A stretch of DNA of 64,000 nucleotides, from NCBI GenBank assembly GCA_024648765.1, contig JABYQC010000001.1, forward strand, positions 245,000 to 308,999, written 5' to 3'. The translations under genes and the position numbers were made by a program. The notes under the pieces are model-generated. The model ran no database searches. It was not told where the DNA came from and saw nothing but the letters and a program-made list of their open reading frames with translations. Source of the DNA: Candidatus Westeberhardia cardiocondylae (GTDB lineage: Bacteria > Pseudomonadota > Gammaproteobacteria > Enterobacterales > Enterobacteriaceae). Shown one piece after another: positions 19,868 through 30,673 of the stretch; the first letter of the stretch is position 1, and every line of letters begins with the position of its first letter.

Positions 19868-20188
19868 AATTTTATTTTATAAATAATAAATGTTTTTAAG
19901 GATAACTGATAGTACAAAATTGTTTTTTATTATATTATAATACATGTTATATATATTCATTGAAATAAATTTTTATTATAACATATAATATATAATTATT
20001 ATGTCATACTTTATGGAAAATTAATAAATTTTCGAAATCTGAAATAATGTTTTTATATATACAAAATCATATCTTATAAAGATTGTTTTGATGTATTTTG
20101 TAATGTAATATTATTCTATATATGTAATATTTTAAATATTTTTATAATAATATAAAAAATTCTTATTGTATAATAAAAAATTTAATTT
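19868..20188. other. Spacer ybgI-tRNA-Ser, no gene
   Basis: Divergent spacer of A/T-rich DNA. It should hold a promoter for the tRNA on its right; I could not choose a convincing -35/-10 pair. Confidence 0.45.
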
Positions 20189-20274
20189 GGAGAAGTGCCG
20201 GAGAGGATAAACGGGACAGTTTCGAAAATTGTTTAAGAATTTATCTTACTAGGGTTCGAATCCCTACTTCTCCA
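20189..20274 (+). tRNA. serU: tRNA-Ser(CGA) with unusual A73
   Basis: Class II tRNA: acceptor GGAGAAG/CTTCTCC, D-stem CCG/CGG, anticodon stem ACAGT/ATTGT with loop TTCGAAA (anticodon CGA), a five-pair variable stem TAAGA/TCTTA, and T-loop TTCGAAT. The base after the acceptor stem is A; bacterial serine tRNAs normally have G73, and A73 is a leucine identity base. CCA is not encoded. The anticodon reads only UCG, a rare codon in so A/T-rich a genome. Confidence 0.93.
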
Positions 20275-21163
20275 AGTAATATGGTATATAATATTGTGTA
20301 TGTAATAAATATTAAAAAAATTTATATGAGTAATATATAAATTTTTAATATTTTATGTATTATTATGGATATATTTTTATAGTTTTGCATACAAACATAT
20401 TGAGAAATATTGCATAAAAATTTTATCTTGATAATACTATATTAGTAATTTAGGGTATTGATATTTATTTGTTAATATGGTATTTGAAACAGTATTTTGT
20501 ATAATATATTTTCGGTATTAAAAATATTTTATTTGATTTACAGAATAATTAAAAAGATTCATGCTAAATCTTGGTATTTTATGATTATTTTGTAATTTCT
20601 GTAAATATTTACAAAATTTTAATATATATCATTAGAATAATTATAATAATGTTAATTGATTATATTAAATAAATATTTTAAAAATATGCAGTACTATATT
20701 GAAAAATTTAAATAATTTTGTTTTATTATTCTATAAACATTATGTATGTAATATTTTTAAAATTTACAATTTTATTTTTAATATTATATATCTAGAGTTC
20801 ATTTATTAAAGATTTTAAAATAAAATATTTATTGTTTTTAGAAATTATTGTGTAAAATGAAATTTTAGTGTAAAAATTAAAAATATTCATTTAACAAAAA
20901 TATTAATGAGTATAATATTAATTTTTTAATAATCTTGATATATTATATACAAATAATATTATTTTATACACACGAAATTTTTTCCAAATGTAATTTGATA
21001 AAATTGTATAAAAATTTTTGTATATGAATATTTAACAATATAAAATTTTATTACATTACTTATATATCAATTTATCTATATAATGATTTTGAAAATTATA
21101 ATATTTGGAAAAAATTTTAAACTGTATTTATTTTGTACAATTTTTATGTAGGAGTATAATGTG
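20275..21163. other. Long spacer before gnd, no gene
   Basis: Close to 890 bases, nearly all A/T, with no ORF or RNA that I can support. A TAGGAG ribosome site for gnd lies at its right end (21149-21154). Confidence 0.5.
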
Positions 21164-22570
21164 ATGTTAAAACAACAAATAGGAATTATTGGTATGGCGG
21201 TAATGGGGCTAAATTTATCATTAAATATTGAAAAAAATGGTTATAGTGTATCTATTTTTAATCGTTCTAAACAAAAAACTAATAAAATTATGGATGAAAA
21301 TCCAGGGAAAAAATTATTTCCTTATTATACCATAAAAAATTTTGTATATTCTTTGCAAACTCCTAGAATTATAATTTTAATGATTAAAGCTGGAAAAGGA
21401 ATAGATGATGTCATAAATTTAATGAAACCTTATTTAGAACAAAAAGATATTATTATAGATGGTGGTAATACATATTATCAAGATACTATTCGTAGAGAAA
21501 AAGAATTATCAATACACGGAATATATTTTCTTGGTGCTGGTATTTCTGGTGGAGAGGAAGGTGCATTAAAAGGTCCAGCAATTATGGTTGGGGGAAAACA
21601 ATATGCTTATCAATATGTATCTTCTATTTTTGAAAAAATTTCTGCTAAAACTGATACTGGAGAAAAGTGTGTCACATATGTTGGCCCAAATGGATCTGGG
21701 CATTATGTTAAAATGATACATAATGCTATTGAATATGCAAGTATGCAATTGATTTCTGAAACTTATTCTTTATTTAAAAATATATTAAATTTGACTAATA
21801 ATCATATTTCTATGATTTTTAAAAAATGGCAAAAAGGAGAGTTAAGTAGCTATTTAATTAATATTACCAGTGATATTTTAGTACAGAAAGATGAAAATAA
21901 TAGCTATATTTTAGATAATATACTGGATATCGCAGATAATAAAGGTACAGGAAAGTGGGCAAGTTATGATGCATTAAAGTTAAATGAACCTCTAACAATT
22001 ACTACTGAAGCAGTTTTTTCTCGTTATTTATCTGCATTGAAAGAAGATAGAATAAAGGCTTCACAGGTGTTTTTTGGTCCATTATCGTTTATTAAATATA
22101 ATATTAACCAATCTTCATATATCGAAAAAATACGAAAAGCATTGTATTTAGGTAATGTTATTGCTTATGCTCAAGGATTTTCTCAATTGCAAAATGTTTC
22201 TATAAAAAGACAATGGAACTTAAATTATACAAAAATAGCAAAAATTTTTAGAAATGGTTGTATTATTCAAGCAAAATTATTAAAAAAAATTATATATGCT
22301 TACGAAAATAATTTTAATAATTTTCTTTTATCACCATATTTTATTAATATAATCAATGATTATCAAAAATCTCTTCGGGAAGTAGTGATTTTAGCAATGA
22401 CATATGGAGTTCCTGTACCGGCATTATCTGCAGTCATTACTTATTATGATGCTTATAGATCTGCAATATTACCAACGAATCTTATTCAAGCACAAAGAGA
22501 CTATTTTGGATCACATTCTTACAAAAGAATCGATAAAATTGGATTTTTTCATACAAAATGGAAACAATAA
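21164..22570 (+). CDS. gnd: 6-phosphogluconate dehydrogenase
   Basis: Oxidative decarboxylation of 6-phosphogluconate to ribulose-5-phosphate with NADPH formation. The N-terminal Rossmann motif GIIGMAVMGLNL is at residues 7-18. The substrate region IMVGGKQYAY and the catalytic-lysine region HYVKMIHNAIEY near 181-192 are conserved. The second start codon (ATG 21164) gives MLKQQIGIIG, in register with MSKQQIGVVG, and exactly 468 residues as in E. coli; a GTG lies one codon upstream. With zwf and pgl, also in this window, it completes the oxidative pentose-phosphate branch. Confidence 0.97.
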   Translation: MLKQQIGIIGMAVMGLNLSLNIEKNGYSVSIFNRSKQKTNKIMDENPGKKLFPYYTIKNFVYSLQTPRIIILMIKAGKGIDDVINLMKPYLEQKDIIIDGGNTYYQDTIRREKELSIHGIYFLGAGISGGEEGALKGPAIMVGGKQYAYQYVSSIFEKISAKTDTGEKCVTYVGPNGSGHYVKMIHNAIEYASMQLISETYSLFKNILNLTNNHISMIFKKWQKGELSSYLINITSDILVQKDENNSYILDNILDIADNKGTGKWASYDALKLNEPLTITTEAVFSRYLSALKEDRIKASQVFFGPLSFIKYNINQSSYIEKIRKALYLGNVIAYAQGFSQLQNVSIKRQWNLNYTKIAKIFRNGCIIQAKLLKKIIYAYENNFNNFLLSPYFINIINDYQKSLREVVILAMTYGVPVPALSAVITYYDAYRSAILPTNLIQAQRDYFGSHSYKRIDKIGFFHTKWKQ

Positions 22571-22606
22571 TGTTTATTGAATTCTTCATATTATGTATAA
22601 TTATGA

Positions 22607-22634
22607 ATATCTTATCAAGATATAGAATGTTTTT
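22607..22634 (+). terminator. Possible weak terminator after gnd
   Basis: Seven-pair hairpin ATATCTT/AAGATAT (22607-22613 with 22617-22623), loop ATC, with a run of five T at 22630-22634. It lies 36 bases after the gnd stop. Low stability; may be chance. Confidence 0.3.
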
Positions 22635-22805
22635 AATGGATGTAATGTTTGTTGATAAATTTTTTACAAATATGTATTATATTGTACAAGTATAATTATA
22701 GTATATTACACATGATATAGTATAGAATTTTATATATAAAAAAGTATGAAATAATTTTGTACAACTATTATAAAATTCCAATTTATTATAAGTATTAATT
22801 GTATT

Positions 22806-23609
22806 TTATATTGAAAAATTCGCCCATATTGGAGCATGATCTGATGATTTATGCATAGCGCGAATTTTGTAATCAATACCAGCGGAATATAAAAACTTAT
22901 TTAGTGAATACGAAGCAAGTAATAGGTCTATACGTAAACCAATATTTTGTTTGAAGCTATTGTATCGATAATCAAACCAAGAATATAAATTGTTTTTTTG
23001 AGGATACAAATAGCGATAAGAATCAATTAAACCGAAATCTAATAATTTTTTAATCCATTGTTGTTCTTCAGGCAAAAAAGCACATTTTCCGGAATGTAAC
23101 CAAGATTTGTAGTGTGTGTTTTTCAACCCAATATCTAAATAATTCGGAGCAATATTCATATCTCCCATAATACATAATAACGCATGTTTTTTATAATTTT
23201 TGTATAAGTAAAGTGTAAAATTTTTATAAAACAGCTTTTTTTCTAAAAATTTTGCGTTTTTACGATTTGCTCCTTGAGGACAATAAATATTAATTATGTT
23301 TAAGATTCCTTGAGAAGTGAAAAAATTGGCTTGAATTATTCTTTTTGTTTCATGATTATAATCATATAAAATATTTGTAGAAACAGTTATTGGTTTTTTT
23401 TTACTTAGTAATGCAACACCGCAATAACTTTTTTTACCATAATAATATACATGATAATTATATTTAGAAATCATATTGATAGGAAACAAATCATCATGCA
23501 CCCTAGTTTCTTGCAAACAAAGTATATCAGGATGTAATATTTCCATAATATATTGTAGCTGATGAATGTGAGCACGTATTCCGTTAATATTAAAAGAAAT
23601 AAATTTCAT
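22806..23609 (-). CDS. xthA: Exodeoxyribonuclease III / AP endonuclease
   Basis: Cuts DNA at abasic sites and removes 3' blocks in base-excision repair. 267 residues (E. coli 268). Visible catalytic motifs are LQETRVHDD (metal-binding Glu34), GDMNIAP (Asp and Asn near 150), LRIDLLLA, and SSDHAPIW at the end (general-base His). The start MKFISFNINGIRAHIHQL aligns with E. coli. Full length, so this genome keeps at least one repair endonuclease. Confidence 0.96.
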   Translation of the reverse strand: MKFISFNINGIRAHIHQLQYIMEILHPDILCLQETRVHDDLFPINMISKYNYHVYYYGKKSYCGVALLSKKKPITVSTNILYDYNHETKRIIQANFFTSQGILNIINIYCPQGANRKNAKFLEKKLFYKNFTLYLYKNYKKHALLCIMGDMNIAPNYLDIGLKNTHYKSWLHSGKCAFLPEEQQWIKKLLDFGLIDSYRYLYPQKNNLYSWFDYRYNSFKQNIGLRIDLLLASYSLNKFLYSAGIDYKIRAMHKSSDHAPIWANFSI

Positions 23610-24176
23610 GTGTTATGATTGTTATATTATAAATGCAAAAAAATTTTTTTGTATAAATTTTTTTTAAATTTTATTAAAAAAAAATTTATATAATCTTATA
23701 ATATATATAATATTAAAATATACATATTATATAAATAGTGCATATGTTAATTTTTTTATTTTTTTTAGTATAATATATAACGTTATTGATATGTATATTA
23801 ATAATAACATTCGTAATATTATATAAACATTTCGGAATTACATTCTATTGCACATGAATATTATACATTCATAATTAATCACAATAATGTTTTTATTTGT
23901 ATGTTATATAATATTATTTTATATATTATAAAATTCATAGTAACTTTAAAATTTTATTTAATGAATTTTTTATTAAAATTTATATCTGTTTTATATGTAA
24001 ATATTTTATTTATAATTATATAAATATTTTTGAAAAAATTTATTTGTATACATGATAAAATATATACAAAATATAATATAAAATAAATATAACATTTTTA
24101 TAATCAAAAAAAACATTAAAAAAATTTTTTATTCTATTTAATTATCATAAAATTTTTATATGAGTATAGAAAACAA
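23610..24176. other. Divergent xthA-tdk spacer, no gene
   Basis: About 570 A/T-rich bases between divergent starts. No ORF, RNA or repeat that I can support; it presumably holds both promoters. Confidence 0.5.
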
Positions 24177-24761
24177 ATGGCAAAATTATATTTTTATTAT
24201 TCTGCGATGAATGCTGGAAAATCAACATCTTTGTTACAATCTTCGTATAATTATCAAGAAAGAGGAATGCAAACTTTGATATTTACGGCAGAAATTGACA
24301 AAAGATATAAAATGGGACAAGTAAATTCTAGAATTGGTTTATTTTCCCCAGCTAAATTATTTAATGTAAATACAAAATTTTTTCATAAAATCAAACGGAT
24401 TCATAATACAAATATTATTCACTGTGTTTTAATTGATGAATGTCATTTTTTATCTAAACATCAAGTACAAGATTTATGTCAGGTGGTAGATATATTAAAT
24501 ATACCAGTTCTTTGTTATGGTTTACGTACTGATTTCCAAGAAAATTTATTTACAGGAAGCATGTGGTTATTAGCTTGGTCAGATAATTTGATAGAATTAA
24601 AAACAATTTGTTTTTGTGGTAACAAAGCAAATCGAGTACTTAGAATAGATAATATGGGAAATATAATACTTACGGGGAAAAAAATATTGATAGGTGATAA
24701 TAAACGATATGTATCAGTATGTCGAAAACATTTTCATAAAAAATATTATAAACACAAATAA
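24177..24761 (+). CDS. tdk: Thymidine kinase
   Basis: Salvages thymidine to dTMP, which feeds the thymidylate kinase encoded at 5.9 kb. P-loop MNAGKST near residues 11-17, DECHFL near 88, the lasso-loop region [10 protein letters not shown], and zinc-ligand cysteines in ICFCGNKAN and VCRKH. 194 residues (E. coli 205), ending shortly after the zinc domain, so the non-conserved C-terminal tail is trimmed. Confidence 0.96.
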   Translation: MAKLYFYYSAMNAGKSTSLLQSSYNYQERGMQTLIFTAEIDKRYKMGQVNSRIGLFSPAKLFNVNTKFFHKIKRIHNTNIIHCVLIDECHFLSKHQVQDLCQVVDILNIPVLCYGLRTDFQENLFTGSMWLLAWSDNLIELKTICFCGNKANRVLRIDNMGNIILTGKKILIGDNKRYVSVCRKHFHKKYYKHK

Positions 24762-24939
24762 TGATAAAAATTGCAAAGATAATAACTGTATTTCTAATAA
24801 ATATGCATTATGTTTTTAAAAAAAAATGTTACATAGTTTTTTATATTTTGATATATTATAAAATATTTGCATAACAATATTATTTTATATAAAATTTTTT
24901 AATAAATTTAACAATATCTAAAAATATTTTTATGTAATA

Positions 24940-26400
24940 TCATAATAATGGACTAAACAAATAAAATATTTTTTCTACAATTTTTTTCCAATAAGGTCTT
25001 TTGGACCAAGAAATTGCTTCAAGTAATTTAGATTGTGATATATAAGTTCTTTGTAATTTTGATAAATTTTTACTAAAATCTTTACTGTCAATAATTAAAG
25101 TGATTTCAAAATTTAACCATAAACTACGAATATCTAAGTTAGCTGTACCAACAAAACTTAATTGATTATCTATTAAAATACTTTTTGTATGTAATACTCC
25201 TCCTTGAAATTGGTATACTGATACTCCAGAATTTAATAATTCTGAAAAAAATACTCTGCTAGCCCAATTTACCAATATAGAGTCGTTTTCTAATGGAACA
25301 ATAATGTATACTTTTACTCCTCGTTTAGCTGCAGTACAAATTGCATATAATAAATCATGACTAGGAATCAAATAAGGAGTGGTAATTACTAAAATTTTTT
25401 TTGCAGAATATATAGAAGTTAATAATGCTTTATGTATTATATCATTTGAAAATCCAGGTCCAGATGAAATAATGTGTAACACATGTTTAGAAAATTTCTT
25501 AATAGATAAAATATTGAAAGTAATTGGAAAAAATAAAATTCTCTCCCCGGTTTCTGTCCACCAATCATAAGAAAACACAATTTTCATAAATACAGTTACT
25601 GGACCTTCTATACGTAACATAATATCAATCCATTCACCTATTCCAATATTTCTTTTAAAAAATTTTGGATCTACCATATTCATGCTTCCTACGTAAGCAA
25701 TATAATTGTCAATTAAAATCATTTTTTTATGTTGTCGCAAGTCCATACGACGACAAAATATATGTAATATATCAATGTGTAAAGCTTTTATAATAATTAT
25801 GCCAGCATCACGCATTTTGTTTGGATAAGAACTACAAAAAAATTGCATACTTCCAATGGAGTCTAAAATTAATTTACAATGTACACCTCTTTTAGCAGCT
25901 GCAATTAAAGCTTGAGTTACTTGATTGATTAACCCATCAACTTTCCAAGTATAAAAAATAATTTCAATATTTTTTTTGGCAAATTTAATGTCTTGAATTA
26001 ATTTTTGCATAATATCGTATGCATTGATTAATAATTGAATTTTATTTCCAGTTAAACCATCTATTCCTTGTTGACATTTACATATTTGAAAAATCGGATA
26101 TGCAAGATTACTATTCTTTTTTGTAAAAATATATTGATAATTTTTTAAATGATTTATCCATAATTTAGAAAAAGAGAAAATATTTTTGTTTCTCTTTTTT
26201 CTTTTTTTATCAATATTTACTTTTCCAAAAAAATAATATAGCATGATACCTATAACTGGAATAATGTAAATTATTGATAACCATGCTATAATTTCTGAAA
26301 TTGTATTTTTTTTTATAAGAATTTCTAAAATGATTTTACATACTAAAATATAATACCCTAAAGATAAAAACCAATGTATCATAATATATGTAACTTCCAT
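24940..26400 (-). CDS. cls: Cardiolipin synthase A
   Basis: Joins two phosphatidylglycerol molecules to cardiolipin in the inner membrane. Two N-terminal membrane segments (about residues 5-25 and 35-58) precede two phospholipase D domains with HKD motifs: QHKKMILIDNYIAYVGSMN near 224 and LHTKSILIDNQLSFVGTANLD near 404. Exactly 486 residues, as in E. coli ClsA, and the C-terminal YLFSPLL is also conserved. In E. coli tdk and cls lie close together, so this pair keeps ancestral proximity. Confidence 0.97.
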   Translation of the reverse strand: MEVTYIMIHWFLSLGYYILVCKIILEILIKKNTISEIIAWLSIIYIIPVIGIMLYYFFGKVNIDKKRKKRNKNIFSFSKLWINHLKNYQYIFTKKNSNLAYPIFQICKCQQGIDGLTGNKIQLLINAYDIMQKLIQDIKFAKKNIEIIFYTWKVDGLINQVTQALIAAAKRGVHCKLILDSIGSMQFFCSSYPNKMRDAGIIIIKALHIDILHIFCRRMDLRQHKKMILIDNYIAYVGSMNMVDPKFFKRNIGIGEWIDIMLRIEGPVTVFMKIVFSYDWWTETGERILFFPITFNILSIKKFSKHVLHIISSGPGFSNDIIHKALLTSIYSAKKILVITTPYLIPSHDLLYAICTAAKRGVKVYIIVPLENDSILVNWASRVFFSELLNSGVSVYQFQGGVLHTKSILIDNQLSFVGTANLDIRSLWLNFEITLIIDSKDFSKNLSKLQRTYISQSKLLEAISWSKRPYWKKIVEKIFYLFSPLL

Positions 26401-26902
26401 ATAAACACATCCTACTTATAATAATATAAAAAAATAAAATTTATAAAAAATAATTTTTTATTTTAATATTTTACTGTATTTAGAAAGTATTAAATATATC
26501 ATATTTTGTAAAATGTAAAATATATTGTGGATATTTTAATATCGCAATTTTTATTTGAATATTTTATTTATTTTCAATACAAATAATATTGATCACATAA
26601 TATGAGTTATTTTATTAATATATGACATTGTAAAAATGTATAGAATATTTATAATTTATTTCTTATTATTAAGAGTATTTATAATAATTATTATTCGAAT
26701 TTTATGATAATAAGAATTTTTGTAAGTTTGACAATTTACATTATATATTTGCAAATATTGATATTTAAGAAGTGCTTATTTTCATTAGAAGTCATAGAAT
26801 AAATTTTAATTTACAACAATTGGTAAGATGTTTCATATATTTATGAAATACTAAATATTATACAAATAAACTTTATATTTAATAATTAAAAATATAAAAT
26901 AA
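26401..26902. other. Spacer cls-gpmA, no gene
   Basis: Both flanking genes are on the minus strand. About 500 A/T-rich bases with no supported feature; it presumably contains the cls promoter. Confidence 0.5.
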
Positions 26903-27610
26903 TTACATTTGAGATAAATAATAACTTTTTATGATATTCATATTATGATTGAATTCATATACTAACGGAGATGCTGTGGGAATATTTACATAAAATATAT
27001 CTTTTTCACTTAAGCAGTTTAAAAATTTTATCATAGCACGAATAGAGTTTCCATGCGCAACAATTAATATAAATTTATTTTTTTTCATATTAGGAATAAT
27101 GGTATTCTTCCAATATGGAACTACGCGTTTTTCTGTCAATTGCAAGCTTTCTCCTATGGGTAAATCGGTAATATTTACTTGAGAGTAACGAGGATCATTT
27201 CCAGGAAATCGTTTATCATGGATATCGATTTGGGGAGGAATTGCTAAATAACTTCTACGCCAATTTTCTACCATATCAATACCATATTTTTTTGTAGTAT
27301 TATCTTTGTTTAATCCTTGTAAAGCACCATAATGACGTTCATTTAATCTCCAAGATTTTTCCACTGGTATCCACGTTTGATGTAATGTGTATAAAATAAT
27401 CCATAATGTGTGTATAGCTCTTGTTAATACTGAGGAATATGAATAATCAAATAAATATCTATGTCTTTTTAATAAAAGACCTGCATTTTTTGCTTCTATA
27501 CAACCTTGGTTAGATAAATCTATATCTTCCCATCCAGTAAAGCGATTTTCGTAATTCCATTGACTTTCCCCATGTCGTACAAATACTACTTTTGCAATGT
27601 TGTTTATCAT
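26903..27610 (-). CDS. gpmA: 2,3-bisphosphoglycerate-dependent phosphoglycerate mutase
   Basis: Interconverts 3- and 2-phosphoglycerate in glycolysis. The phosphohistidine motif FVRHGESQWN is near residues 10-19, followed by NRFTGWEDIDLS. LNERHYGALQGLNK and the second active-site histidine in VAHGNSIRA near 180 are present. 235 residues against 250 in E. coli, shortened mostly at the C-terminus. It diverges from pgl, which is also near gpmA in E. coli. Confidence 0.95.
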   Translation of the reverse strand: MINNIAKVVFVRHGESQWNYENRFTGWEDIDLSNQGCIEAKNAGLLLKRHRYLFDYSYSSVLTRAIHTLWIILYTLHQTWIPVEKSWRLNERHYGALQGLNKDNTTKKYGIDMVENWRRSYLAIPPQIDIHDKRFPGNDPRYSQVNITDLPIGESLQLTEKRVVPYWKNTIIPNMKKNKFILIVAHGNSIRAMIKFLNCLSEKDIFYVNIPTASPLVYEFNHNMNIIKSYYLSQM

Positions 27611-27900
27611 GTTTGAAACCTATAAGAATGTTATAATATTATAAATTTATGAAAATTATTTAATTATACAATAGTACATATATAATATTATTAATATTTT
27701 TTAAATAAAAATTAATTAAAATTTTATTATTTTATTTAGAAAATTATATTAAAAAATTTTAACTGTTTACGTTTATGTAAATATATAAAAAATTTTAATG
27801 ATTTTATATAATTTTTTACATAATACAGTAAAAATTTTTATAAAAATTTTTTTAATATTTAGTATAATATATAATTTAATAATTTATTTGGAAATTTATA

Positions 27901-28896
27901 ATGACTATTGTGCAATATGTTTATATATCTAATTTTGAAAATCAACATATACATGTTTTTCAAATAGATAGTTATGGAAATTTAAAATTTTTACAAAAAG
28001 TAAAAACTTTTGGACAAGGAAAACCCATAGTAATACATTCAAAGCAAAATTATTTATATCTTGGCACACGATCACCGTCAGGTATCATAACATATTATAT
28101 TGATAATATGGGAATATTACATTATAAATATTTCATAGAGGCAAACTGTCCCACATTTCTTGCGATAAATATTCAAACTAATATGTTATATTGTATATCT
28201 TATCAAAATAATTCTATGGAAATTTATTCTATAAATAATGGTGTAATTTGTAAAAAAATAAAAATTTTAAAAAATTTAACAAATTGTCATTCTGTATATA
28301 TAGACAATATTCGTAATGTGATATGGGTACCTTGTTTAAATATCAATAGAATTCAATTATATGAAATAGATCGTGCCACATTATTTCCAGAAAAATATAT
28401 GTTTTCTATAAAAACCGAAGACAATTCTGGACCAAGACACATGGTGTTTCATAAAAATCAGAAATATGCATATGTAATTAAAGAATTCAATAGTACAGTT
28501 TCTGTTATTTTTATCAATACATTTAAAATTATACAAACAATATGTATGCATCCAAAAATTTTTTACAACTCTTTAAATTGGGCCGCAGAAATTCATATAA
28601 CCCCTAATAGTAAATGGTTATATTGTTCAAATCGTTCAACAAATTTAATTAGTTGTTTTTCTGTTTCTAAAAATGGAGATAGATTAACATTGTTACATTA
28701 TCAAGATACAGAAGATCAACCTCATGGATTTGATATAGATAAAAATGGTAAGTTTTTAATAGTAGCCGGACAATCCTCACATCATATTACAGTCTATAAA
28801 ATTAATAACATAACAGGGGAACTTATTTACTTATCAAGATATCAAGTAGGAAAACAACCAATGTGGGTGTCTTTTGCGCATTTTAATGTTACATAA
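27901..28896 (+). CDS. pgl: 6-phosphogluconolactonase
   Basis: Hydrolyses 6-phosphogluconolactone, the product of Zwf, to the substrate of Gnd. A seven-bladed beta-propeller of the YbhE type, 331 residues, the same length as E. coli Pgl. Conserved stretches include YLYLGTRSPSGI near 59, the GPRHMVFH region near 178 and DQPHGFDID near 280. Sequence is diverged but intact. Confidence 0.95.
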   Translation: MTIVQYVYISNFENQHIHVFQIDSYGNLKFLQKVKTFGQGKPIVIHSKQNYLYLGTRSPSGIITYYIDNMGILHYKYFIEANCPTFLAINIQTNMLYCISYQNNSMEIYSINNGVICKKIKILKNLTNCHSVYIDNIRNVIWVPCLNINRIQLYEIDRATLFPEKYMFSIKTEDNSGPRHMVFHKNQKYAYVIKEFNSTVSVIFINTFKIIQTICMHPKIFYNSLNWAAEIHITPNSKWLYCSNRSTNLISCFSVSKNGDRLTLLHYQDTEDQPHGFDIDKNGKFLIVAGQSSHHITVYKINNITGELIYLSRYQVGKQPMWVSFAHFNVT

Positions 28897-29235
28897 TATT
28901 AATCAAAATTTTATTATGCAATTGTATGAGATTTATATATATAAAATATATGAGTTTATTTAAATTAGTGTATTAACATGTTTATTTTATCACAAAAATA
29001 TAAAAATTTTAAAATATTGATATTGTATTTACATGATTATATAAATTTTATCAATGCAGCACATTGAATGATTTTATTAAATATCAAAAATTTTTTATAA
29101 TATTAGGAACTATATTAAATATTGATATTTGCACTAAATATCAAATATATTCAAAATATATGTATATATATAGTTTTTGTTGATATGTAATTTTTTCATC
29201 AGTATGTATTAAAAACATATATAAATAATATAAAA
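28897..29235. other. Convergent pgl-fabI spacer, no gene
   Basis: A/T-rich spacer between convergent genes. I saw no strong terminator hairpin for either side. Confidence 0.45.
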
Positions 29236-30030
29236 TTATGGAATTATATTTGAATTATGCATACCCATTATATTAAAACCACCATTAACGTGTACAATTT
29301 CTCCAGTAATCCCCGCTGATAAATTAGAACATAAAAAAGCTGCAACATTTCCAATATCTTCTAAAGTAACTAAACGAGAAATAGGATTAGTTAATTTGCA
29401 GTAAGAAAGTATTTTGTTAAAATTTTTAATATTAGAAGATGCTAAAGTTTTAATTGGTCCAGGAGAAATTGCATTTACTCTAATACCTTGTTTTCCCAAT
29501 GTATATGCCATATATCGAATATTCGCTTCTAAAGAAGCTTTAGCAACACCCATAACATTGTAATTTGGAATCACTCGCTGAGACCCCAAATATGTTAATG
29601 TTATTAGCGAAGATTGAGAACTTAGCATAGTTCTACTTATTTTTGCCATAGCAACAAAACTATAACTACTAATGTCATGTGCAATGAAAAATCCTTTTCT
29701 ATTAATAGAATTTACATAATCGTTTTCTTTGAATTGTTGTTTTGGGGCATACGCAATAGAATGAATGAATCCGTCATATTGAGGCCAAATTTTATATAAT
29801 GCATAAAATAATTTTTTGATGTCACTATCGTATTGAACATTACATGTAAAAACTAGTCTGGAATTAAAATCCATAGCTAATTTTTCTACTTTAGATTTTA
29901 TTTTATTATTTTTACAACTAAAAGCTAATTGCGCTCCTTCGCGATACATAGCTTGTGCGATACCATATGCAATAGAACGATTATTAGTAATTCCAGTAAC
30001 TAAAAATTTTTTCTTTTTAAGAAATCCCAT
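29236..30030 (-). CDS. fabI: Enoyl-ACP reductase (NADH)
   Basis: Last reduction in each round of fatty-acid elongation; the target of triclosan and isoniazid-like inhibitors in other bacteria. The cofactor motif [14 protein letters not shown] is near residues 13-26. The catalytic tyrosines and lysine lie in [20 protein letters not shown] near 146-165. 264 residues (E. coli 262). Some usually strict positions vary, such as VASNRSIAYG reading TNNRSIAYG, but the active-site set is complete. Confidence 0.96.
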   Translation of the reverse strand: MGFLKKKKFLVTGITNNRSIAYGIAQAMYREGAQLAFSCKNNKIKSKVEKLAMDFNSRLVFTCNVQYDSDIKKLFYALYKIWPQYDGFIHSIAYAPKQQFKENDYVNSINRKGFFIAHDISSYSFVAMAKISRTMLSSQSSLITLTYLGSQRVIPNYNVMGVAKASLEANIRYMAYTLGKQGIRVNAISPGPIKTLASSNIKNFNKILSYCKLTNPISRLVTLEDIGNVAAFLCSNLSAGITGEIVHVNGGFNIMGMHNSNIIP

Positions 30031-30673
30031 ATTGCTATATAATTATAAAAGTATTTTTAAAAGTATTATTTCTATCATAAGTTTTTTATATATATAAAAG
30101 TATACAATATATTTATTGTAAATAAATTTTATTTTTATAATTTTGATAAATAATATTATAAATTTTTTTGTATATTAATATTGTATATAATGTTACATAT
30201 TTTATATATAATATTTAATAATAACATATTATGCAAATTTCATATATTTATGCAATATTTCGAAAAATTACATTATATTCATGTATTATAATTTTAAAAT
30301 ATTTTATAGAAATAAAAACATCTTAGTTTTACAATATGTTACATATGAAAAATGTATATAGTTATATTATTTGTTTAAATGTTAATTTTAATATATTTAC
30401 GAGAAACATAATATATAAATTTGTTAATAATTTATTTTTATATAAAAATAATATAGAATATTTAATGGAGTGTTTGCTTCAAATATAACTTATAAAATTA
30501 TAGTATTTAAAAATTAATATTACATATAATATTATTTAATACAGAGTACATTTATGTAATAATGTTCCATATGTACTAAAATTATTTCAGTATATATTAA
30601 ATTTGTGTTTATACGAAATATATCGAATATATATTTGTGAATTTTGATATTATTATTTATAATATACGTATGT
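30031..30673. other. Divergent fabI-tsaB spacer, no gene
   Basis: About 640 bases between divergent genes. A minus-strand ORF (30532-30849) overlaps the tsaB start and is judged spurious. Promoters are expected here but not resolved. Confidence 0.5.

Noticed and set aside
20189-20274. tRNA-Leu instead of tRNA-Ser because of A73
   Set aside because: The anticodon loop TTCGAAA gives CGA, a serine anticodon, and the overall sequence follows E. coli serU.
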